Source of the DNA: Actinomycetota bacterium
GTDB taxonomy: Bacteria; Actinomycetota; Humimicrobiia; Humimicrobiales; Humimicrobiaceae
Direction: 5' to 3'
Assembly (NCBI GenBank): GCA_028718045.1
Contig: JAQUMQ010000036.1
Span: forward strand, 1-9,761
DNA: 9,761 bases
Both the position numbers and the translations under genes were made by a program. The notes beneath the pieces are model-generated. The model saw only the letters and a list, made by a program, of their open reading frames with translations. It made no database searches and was not told the DNA's origin. Every line of letters begins with the position of its first letter. Position 1 is the first letter of the stretch. Of the stretch, positions 4,952-9,761 are shown piece after piece.

Positions 4952-6163
4952 TCAATATCCCGCCTGATCTTTGAATTTCGGATCATTGATATCCGTCACA
5001 TATTTTCCTTCAGCTCTTCCTGCCATGTAGGCATCTACATCAGAGAAAGGAACGAGGGCTACATCATTAATATTGTCTATATTGTAAGATGTCAGATAAG
5101 GATGTATGTATTTTCTGTATTGTTCGCCCTTAAAGTAAGCTTTGACTTGCTGGTATAAAGTATCGCCTTCAAGAGCAGCCGTTTGGTTAACATCCATGGT
5201 AATAACCTTGTCCTTAACCCACTGCCAGGAAATTTCCCTACCGTTGGATGCACCCAGCCAGTAATCCGAAGACTTGAGCCCTGCATCTTCCATGGCCATC
5301 AAAACACCTTCCATCATAGGATCGTTTTGAACATATGCACCATCAAAACCATCTTTGCCCAGAGAAGTAATGGCATCGGTCATTGCTTTCTGTGCAGGAT
5401 CTGAAAACCATCCGCCGGAAGCCCAGAATACGACTTCGATATCCTGAGTGCCGTCCAATTTAAGCTCGCTTTTTTTCGTACCTACTTCTTCATATGTATA
5501 TCCGCCAAGACTCTTTCCTGCGTCTTCATAAGCTTTCAAAAATCCTAATGTTTGAGCACCCGCACTGCCTTGTCCCAACTGACCCTCAATCATTATGACT
5601 TTCTTCACGCCTCTTGCAAGAGCATCTTCGCCGGCATATAAACCAGCCTGGATGAAATCAAAGCAGCAGGAACCTGCAGCATCCTTTGCATTGGAAACCG
5701 TTCCAAAATAATGAGCGGCACCAAAATAAGGTATTCCTGCTTCTTTACATTTGCTGATGCATTCGGACGTGGTATCAGCAGAGTTTTGGATTACACAGAT
5801 AGCATCATAGCCGGATGTTATAAAGTCCTCAACTGCCTGAAGTTGTTCGGCAGCCGTATTCTGACCAACTTTATAGTCAACCGTCCAATCACATTCCGGA
5901 TCCAGATCTGCGCAAGCCTTCATTGTATCTACCATTACCTGATAATATGAATCTGCACCATCAGCATAGAAGCCGATGTTCAGAGTTTGCACTTCAGCCG
6001 GTTCTTCGACAGCCGTTGTCTCAGCAGCTGTTGTTTCGGCGGCTGTTGTTTCAGCGGCAGCTGTAGTTTCCGTCGTGGTTTTTGCGCAACCACTGACTAC
6101 CATGAGTGTCAATACCGATGACACGATAAATAGTATCAACACTTTGAATAAAGATCTTTTCAT
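4952..6163 (-). CDS. Sugar ABC transporter substrate-binding lipoprotein (periplasmic-binding-protein type I, RbsB class)
   Basis: A 403-residue exported receptor that delivers sugar to the importer. Residues 1-25 form a lipoprotein signal: basic MKRSLFK, a hydrophobic core, and lipobox VSGC with the lipidated Cys at 26. Residues 27-55 are a low-complexity Thr/Ala/Glu tether encoded by a degenerate 15-bp repeat. The two-lobed binding domain starts at about 60 (LNIGFYADGADSYYQ). It includes FITSGYDAICVIQNSAD (114-130), KEAGIPYFGAAHY (140-152) and QNDPMMEGVLMAMEDAGL (279-296), blocks typical of RbsB-like proteins. At 403 residues it is longer than the usual 300-350. The mature domain has seven cysteines, including a vicinal pair at 166-167, unusual for an exported protein. 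The ATG at 6163 has a near-ideal ribosome site (CAGGAGGAAAG), implying strong translation. It lies 162 nt after the permease. The ligand is unknown. Confidence 0.93.
   Translation of the reverse strand: MKRSLFKVLILFIVSSVLTLMVVSGCAKTTTETTAAAETTAAETTAAETTAVEEPAEVQTLNIGFYADGADSYYQVMVDTMKACADLDPECDWTVDYKVGQNTAAEQLQAVEDFITSGYDAICVIQNSADTTSECISKCKEAGIPYFGAAHYFGTVSNAKDAAGSCCFDFIQAGLYAGEDALARGVKKVIMIEGQLGQGSAGAQTLGFLKAYEDAGKSLGGYTYEEVGTKKSELKLDGTQDIEVVFWASGGWFSDPAQKAMTDAITSLGKDGFDGAYVQNDPMMEGVLMAMEDAGLKSSDYWLGASNGREISWQWVKDKVITMDVNQTAALEGDTLYQQVKAYFKGEQYRKYIHPYLTSYNIDNINDVALVPFSDVDAYMAGRAEGKYVTDINDPKFKDQAGY
6009..6071. repeat. Degenerate 15-bp tandem repeat encoding the lipoprotein tether
   Basis: Three 15-bp units (6009-6023, 6024-6038, 6039-6053) with the form GCGGCTGTTGTTTCA differ at a few bases; a diverged longer unit follows at 6054-6071. 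They lie in frame and encode the repeated AETTA tether after the lipidated cysteine. In-frame gain or loss of units would change tether length without breaking the gene. Confidence 0.8.
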
Positions 6164-6197
6164 AGTTATCTTTCCTCCTGTTTTTTAATAAATACAC

Positions 6198-6211
6198 TTA
6201 TAAAACAAGTT
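6198..6211. promoter_or_regulatory. Leader motif upstream of the binding-protein gene, also found upstream of the ATPase
   Basis: TTATAAAACAAGTT (minus strand AACTTGTTTTATAA) starts 35 nt upstream of the binding-protein ATG. A copy matching at 13 of 14 positions lies at 8911-8924, 31 nt upstream of the ATPase ATG. It overlaps a small perfect palindrome, AACAAGTTGTT (6204-6214). Similar sequence, strand and distance suggest a shared operator or leader element, but chance similarity in AT-rich DNA is not excluded. Confidence 0.35.
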
Positions 6212-6226
6212 GTTATTTATATATAA

Positions 6227-6254
6227 GCTGATGACAGCTAGCTGCTGCTTCAGC
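6227..6254. repeat. Palindrome and nested stem in the permease/binding-protein spacer
   Basis: CAGCTAGCTG (6235-6244) is a perfect 10-bp palindrome. It sits inside a wider inverted repeat, GCTGA (6227-6231) with TCAGC (6250-6254). The element lies about 65-90 nt upstream of the binding-protein ATG, inside the 162-nt gap. It could be an operator, or an RNA stem that separates permease and binding-protein expression. The minus-strand sequence after it has no T-run. Confidence 0.4.
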
Positions 6255-6325
6255 AAATATATCAAGTATTTTTCAGAAAAATCAGCTCAGGTTCATCTTT
6301 TATAATTTTTCGACCGTTTGGTTTT

Positions 6326-7390
6326 TTATTTGATTTGCTTTAATTGTTGTACTTTTGCCTGTCTTACCTGCACGATAGCTCCCGCAGTAACTGCCGCAAT
6401 TATAATTATTCCCTTTGCTACAAATTGCCATTCACTCTGAAGCCTGAGTATATTCATTGCATTAGCGATGGAACCAAGCAGTATGGCACCTATGAATGTC
6501 CCCCATATGTTGCCTTTGCCGCCTGACATTGCAACACCGCCAACTACGGTCGCTGCGATTACATCGATTTCCAAATTCTGACCAACCGTAATGATTGCCG
6601 TATTTACACGAGATAACAACATGATTGCGGCTATGCCAACTAATAAACCGTTTAAAGCATATGTAGACATCACAATATTTTTCACGCTAATACCAGCCAA
6701 AAAAGCAGCATTGCGGTTTGCGCCTACGGCATAAACTCTTCTGCCATATTTCGTATATTTCATCAGCCACCATATGATTATCGTAATAGACAAAAAAACG
6801 ATAACATATATAGGGATGGTCAATGATAATCCGGAAGGTCCTTTTGCGCCCTCAATCAGATTTTTCTTCAATCCCGCCAATGCTCCCTTTGTGCTGATTT
6901 CTTGAGAATTGCAAATCAAAAGAGCTATCCCACGAAAAGCTATCATTCCGCCCAGAGTGATAATGAAAGGTTCGACGTTAAAACGGGAAATGATCCAACC
7001 CATTGCTGCTTCAAAAGCAATTGAAAGAATAATGACCATTATGATTGCGGCATATAAGGGTATGCCCCAGTCTATAATGGCTTTTGCTATAAAAATCGTG
7101 ACAAAAGATGTCAACATACCCACAGAAAGATCGATTCCTCCTCCTACCATAACCACTGTCATACCCATTGCCATAATTCCTACCGCAGCTACCTGCATAA
7201 TTATATTCAGCAGGTTAACCGGACTGATAAACGACGGGTAAGCTACTTTCCCTGCAGCTGCACCGGAAATCAACTGGACAAACACTATTGCCACAAAGAA
7301 AAATACAAGTATCATAAGAACCGTCGAATTTTCGCCTTTTCCGAATAATACAAATTTTCTTCTTTCTTGGGGGACGATCGACTGTTTCAT
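6326..7390 (-). CDS. Sugar ABC transporter permease (RbsC/BPD_transp_2 family)
   Basis: A 354-residue integral membrane protein with roughly eight to ten hydrophobic segments between residues 22 and 341, expected to act as a homodimer forming the import channel. Family blocks in order: MGMTVVMVGGGIDLSVG (75-91), EPFIITLGGMIAFRGIALL (140-158), KYGRRVYAVGANRNAAFLAG (214-233), and IAATVVGGVAMSGGKGNIWG (278-297) followed by the small-residue helix FIGAILLGSIANAMNIL. The YGRRVYAVGAN segment is the cytoplasmic stretch that contacts the ATPase in this family. The basic N- and C-termini are probably cytoplasmic. The ATG at 7390 overlaps the ATPase stop in ATGA, and its ribosome site (AGGAGGT) lies inside the last ATPase codons, so the two are translationally coupled. 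Length and motifs are normal and nothing looks broken. Confidence 0.95.
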   Translation of the reverse strand: MKQSIVPQERRKFVLFGKGENSTVLMILVFFFVAIVFVQLISGAAAGKVAYPSFISPVNLLNIIMQVAAVGIMAMGMTVVMVGGGIDLSVGMLTSFVTIFIAKAIIDWGIPLYAAIIMVIILSIAFEAAMGWIISRFNVEPFIITLGGMIAFRGIALLICNSQEISTKGALAGLKKNLIEGAKGPSGLSLTIPIYVIVFLSITIIIWWLMKYTKYGRRVYAVGANRNAAFLAGISVKNIVMSTYALNGLLVGIAAIMLLSRVNTAIITVGQNLEIDVIAATVVGGVAMSGGKGNIWGTFIGAILLGSIANAMNILRLQSEWQFVAKGIIIIAAVTAGAIVQVRQAKVQQLKQIK

Positions 7391-8880
7391 ATTTTTTTAC
7401 CTCCTATTGACAACTCAAGTATATTTTCTTCACTGACTTTATCTTTTGATAATTCACCGACAATACGGCCTTTTCTCATAACCATGACACGGTCGCTCAT
7501 TGATACCATCTCGGGCATATCCGACGATGCCATTATAATTGCCTTGCCTTCTTTTAATAGATTCATCATTATTTGATAAATTTCTTGCTTTGCACCTACG
7601 TCAATGCCACGTGTAGGCTCATCAAAAATGAATATTTCACCATTCGTGTTGAACCATTTAGCTAAAACAACCTTTTGCTGATTGCCCCCAGACAAGTTCA
7701 TTACCAGTACCTGAGAGTTCGCGGCTTTTGTTCCCAATTTTTCGATGAAATGATTTCCTGTTTTGATTTCCTGATTAGGATTGACGATCAATCGTTTTGT
7801 ATTAACCATATTTGCAATAATAGTATTGCGTGCGATTGTATGAATCAGAAACAACCCTGTGGATTGCCTGTCTTCCGTGATATAACACATTTTATTTTTG
7901 ATAGCATTGCTTGGGTCTTTAAAATTAACCTCTTTGCCTAAAATAAAAATTTTGCCACTCGATTTTCCCGCACCACCAAAAAGCAGTGTCATCAGCTCCG
8001 AACGTCCCGATCCCACCATTCCGGCAAAACCAACAACTTCTCCCCGTCTTACTTCGAAAGATATGTCGTTTACGCCATTGCCTGAAAGATTTTCCACCTT
8101 CAGTACTGTTTCGCCAGGTTGATAAAATTCTCTATGATAAAAAGCCGTGGCATCCCGGCCTACCATATAGCGGATGAGTTGTGGTTCGTCTATTTCTTGT
8201 ACGTTGCATGTTATTATATGCCGTCCGTCTCTCAGCACCGTTATCCTGTCCGCTATTTTAAATACTTCGTCCAAATGATGCGAAATATAAATGATGCCGA
8301 TTCCCGTATCTTTGATCTTCTGTATAATTCCTAAAAGATGATCGATTTCATTCATGGAAAAAGAAGACGTCGGCTCATCCATGATAATTACCTTGCGTTC
8401 CAGCACCAAAGCCTTTGCGATTTCCACTATTTTTTGTTCTCCCGAGGACAGCTCATCCACCAGCTGATCCGGTTTTAAATCGCTATGCAAATACTTCAAT
8501 ACCTCGCTGGTTTTATTTTTCATTTCCGCTTTACGCATCATCCCATTTTTTGTGATTTCCATTCCCACAAAAATATTTTCGGTAATGCTTAAATGCGGAA
8601 ATATCGTATGTTCCTGATAAATTGTCTGAATACCAAGCTTCATTGCCGCATAAGGATGATTAAGCGAAACCGGCTTTCCTTCAAACAATATGTTTCCACC
8701 CGGATCCGGTTGATAAGCACCGGATATAACTTTTATAAGCGTTGATTTTCCCGCACCGTTTTCGCCGCATATACAGTGGACCTCGCCTTTCATTAAATCA
8801 AATGATATATTCTGCAAAGCATTTACACCCGGAAAGCTTTTGGAAATATTATTCAGGCTGAGAATTACTTTGTTAGACAT
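7387..8880 (-). CDS. Sugar ABC transporter ATP-binding protein with two fused ATPase domains (RbsA/MglA/XylG class)
   Basis: A 497-residue cytoplasmic ATPase that powers the importer. Domain 1 has Walker A GENGAGKST (39-47), Q-loop Gln89, signature LSSGEQ (144-149), Walker B VIIMDEP (164-170) and switch His201. Domain 2 has a degenerate Walker A, GMVGSGRSE (287-295), lacking the usual Lys-Thr/Ser. It keeps signature LSGGNQ (396-401) and Walker B IFIFDEP (416-422), but has SSD at 452-454 instead of a switch His. One active and one degenerate site is normal for the ribose/galactose/xylose class. Length is typical. The ATG at 8880 has AAAGGA 9 nt upstream. It follows the ROK gene by 126 nt and overlaps the permease by 4 nt. 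The substrate cannot be told from the ATPase, so no specific symbol is given. Confidence 0.96.
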   Translation of the reverse strand: MSNKVILSLNNISKSFPGVNALQNISFDLMKGEVHCICGENGAGKSTLIKVISGAYQPDPGGNILFEGKPVSLNHPYAAMKLGIQTIYQEHTIFPHLSITENIFVGMEITKNGMMRKAEMKNKTSEVLKYLHSDLKPDQLVDELSSGEQKIVEIAKALVLERKVIIMDEPTSSFSMNEIDHLLGIIQKIKDTGIGIIYISHHLDEVFKIADRITVLRDGRHIITCNVQEIDEPQLIRYMVGRDATAFYHREFYQPGETVLKVENLSGNGVNDISFEVRRGEVVGFAGMVGSGRSELMTLLFGGAGKSSGKIFILGKEVNFKDPSNAIKNKMCYITEDRQSTGLFLIHTIARNTIIANMVNTKRLIVNPNQEIKTGNHFIEKLGTKAANSQVLVMNLSGGNQQKVVLAKWFNTNGEIFIFDEPTRGIDVGAKQEIYQIMMNLLKEGKAIIMASSDMPEMVSMSDRVMVMRKGRIVGELSKDKVSEENILELSIGGKKI

Positions 8881-8910
8881 ATTCGTTAATCCTTTTGATC
8901 TAATTTTTCT

Positions 8911-8924
8911 TTATTAAACAAGTT
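8911..8924. promoter_or_regulatory. Leader motif upstream of the ATPase, partner of the one at 6198-6211
   Basis: TTATTAAACAAGTT (minus strand AACTTGTTTAATAA) starts 31 nt upstream of the ATPase ATG and differs by one base from the copy before the binding-protein gene. See that entry for interpretation. Confidence 0.35.
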
Positions 8925-8956
8925 TTACTTAATGATAAAAACCAAACCTTATCTTC

Positions 8957-8970
8957 AAAAAACGTTTTTT
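8957..8970. promoter_or_regulatory. AAAAAACGTTTTTT palindrome upstream of the importer
   Basis: A perfect 14-bp palindrome centred on CG, 77-90 nt upstream of the ATPase ATG in the ROK/ATPase gap. A central CG within A/T arms is common in operators of sugar repressors of the LacI class, and a ROK site is also possible. The arms are only A and T and the loop would be too small, so it is a poor terminator. It is the best candidate operator for the importer operon. Confidence 0.4.
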
Positions 8971-9006
8971 TATAGCTGATATCTTTTTTTTCTGCAATAA
9001 CTGGTA

Positions 9007-9761
9007 TTACTCAAAAAATCTGTTTATGGCATAAGTTGCGGCTCCGAGAACTCCGGACATTTCACCCAGCTCAGAAAATATGATTTTTGTATCTTTTTTC
9101 ACACTGGTAAGCGAAATTTGTTCTACCTTCTTTCTTAATTGCCTTAAAAAGTTTTCTCCGGCTCTTATGTATGTTCCATGCAGTACAATTGTTTGGGGAT
9201 CATAAATCAGTATTATATTTGCAATTCCTATAGCGAGCCAGTTTATTATGTCAGACATGGCAAGAACGGCAAGTTTATCTTTTCTCTTATAAGCTTCGAA
9301 TATTTTTTCAGGTGCAATATTTTTTATATTTCCGTTATCCGCCATTTTAAAGATAAGCGAATCAGGATATTCGTCTCTTTTATCAAGGATTATTTTTTTG
9401 AGTCTTTCTATCGAAACCATTACCTCGAAACATCCTCTTGCGCCGCATGAGCATACCATTTCTTCGGAAGGATTTATTATCATATGCCCTACTTCACCCA
9501 TTATTTTGTGAAATCCCCGCTTTATGTCATTTTCTATAATAATTCCCGAACCAAGCCCATAACCGGCCATCAAAGACACTATATTACTTACGTTTTTCGC
9601 AACTCCAAGCGTTTTTTCGGCAAAAACTTGAAATCTGGTGATATTATCCAATATAACCGGGATATCATCCGAAATCTTTCTTTTGATTTTATCTCTCATT
9701 TTAATATTTTTACCCCAGCTGGGATAATGAGGGGAGTACATGACAATGCCTTCGTCAAAAT
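9007..9761 (-). CDS. ROK-family transcriptional regulator, C-terminal part (5' end outside window)
   Basis: About 250 codons of an open frame run off the right edge. An internal Met at 9741 is not the start, because in-frame FDEGIV precedes it, as in ROK proteins. Residue numbers here count from that Met. The ROK sugar-binding signature is AGYGLGSGIIIENDIKRGFH (59-78). The zinc motif is complete: GEVGH with H86, then C97-S-C99-G-A-R-G-C104-F-E. The position that holds the catalytic Asp in ROK sugar kinases (DNDxN) reads D32-N33-I34-T35-R36, so phosphotransfer is unlikely and a repressor is favoured. The winged-helix DNA-binding domain expected at the N-terminus of ROK repressors is beyond the edge, so this rests on the missing Asp and the context. 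It lies 126 nt upstream of the importer on the same strand and probably controls the cluster in response to the imported sugar or a metabolite. Confidence 0.88.
   Translation of the reverse strand, partial: FDEGIVMYSPHYPSWGKNIKMRDKIKRKISDDIPVILDNITRFQVFAEKTLGVAKNVSNIVSLMAGYGLGSGIIIENDIKRGFHKIMGEVGHMIINPSEEMVCSCGARGCFEVMVSIERLKKIILDKRDEYPDSLIFKMADNGNIKNIAPEKIFEAYKRKDKLAVLAMSDIINWLAIGIANIILIYDPQTIVLHGTYIRAGENFLRQLRKKVEQISLTSVKKDTKIIFSELGEMSGVLGAATYAINRFFE

Noticed and set aside
8957..8970. AAAAAACGTTTTTT read as a terminator for the ROK gene
   Set aside because: The stem would be only A-U pairs with a 2-4 nt loop and would not be stable. An operator-like palindrome fits better. It also fails the outer bases of a CcpA cre site.
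1..9761. Phage defence, CRISPR, transposon or toxin-antitoxin system
   Set aside because: All eight coding regions fit sugar uptake and catabolism. No spaced repeats, transposase, integrase, nuclease or small paired genes were seen on either strand.

Overview
The window is one co-directional block: eight genes and gene fragments, all on the minus strand, so transcription runs from high to low coordinates. The DNA is moderately AT-rich (about 40% G+C by eye). Shine-Dalgarno sites are mostly clear. The sugar-binding protein is a lipoprotein with a Thr/Ala/Glu-rich linker typical of Gram-positive or related monoderm anaerobes. A low-GC anaerobic bacterium, such as a clostridial or other Firmicutes-like or uncultured lineage, is a reasonable guess, but the sequence does not fix the taxon. 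There are no rRNA, tRNA, CRISPR or mobile-element signatures.

Layout in transcription order. (1) 9761-9007: C-terminal part of a ROK-family protein, most likely the repressor, running off the window edge. (2) 8880-4952: a complete sugar ABC importer of the ribose/galactose/xylose class, made of a twin-domain ATPase, a permease that overlaps it by 4 nt, and a periplasmic-binding-protein-type lipoprotein. (3) 4951-4568: a 384-nt non-coding stretch with a strong GC-rich hairpin and several palindromic or repeated motifs. (4) 4567-476: four catabolic genes. Two are tandem paralogous xylose-isomerase-like TIM-barrel proteins of 280 residues each. Next is a Gfo/Idh/MocA NAD(P)-dependent dehydrogenase, then a D-tagatose/D-psicose 3-epimerase-type enzyme. 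(5) 394-1: the N-terminal part of a cupin, type I phosphomannose-isomerase-like protein, running off the other edge.

The genes read as a self-contained sugar-use cluster. The ROK protein senses the sugar or a product, the importer brings it in, the dehydrogenase makes a keto-sugar or keto-cyclitol, and the TIM-barrel enzymes and the cupin rearrange or cleave it. The visible part has no sugar kinase, glycosidase or aldolase. The set resembles both myo-inositol catabolism (IolG/IolE/IolI-like) and the oxidise-then-eliminate logic known for 3-keto-glycoside and C-glycoside breakdown. It matches neither canonical gene order, and the substrate cannot be read from the sequence.

The gaps between genes are long for an operon (81 to 162 nt, apart from the ATPase/permease overlap and the 384-nt gap). 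Each holds at least one inverted repeat, which suggests local regulation or RNA processing at each junction.
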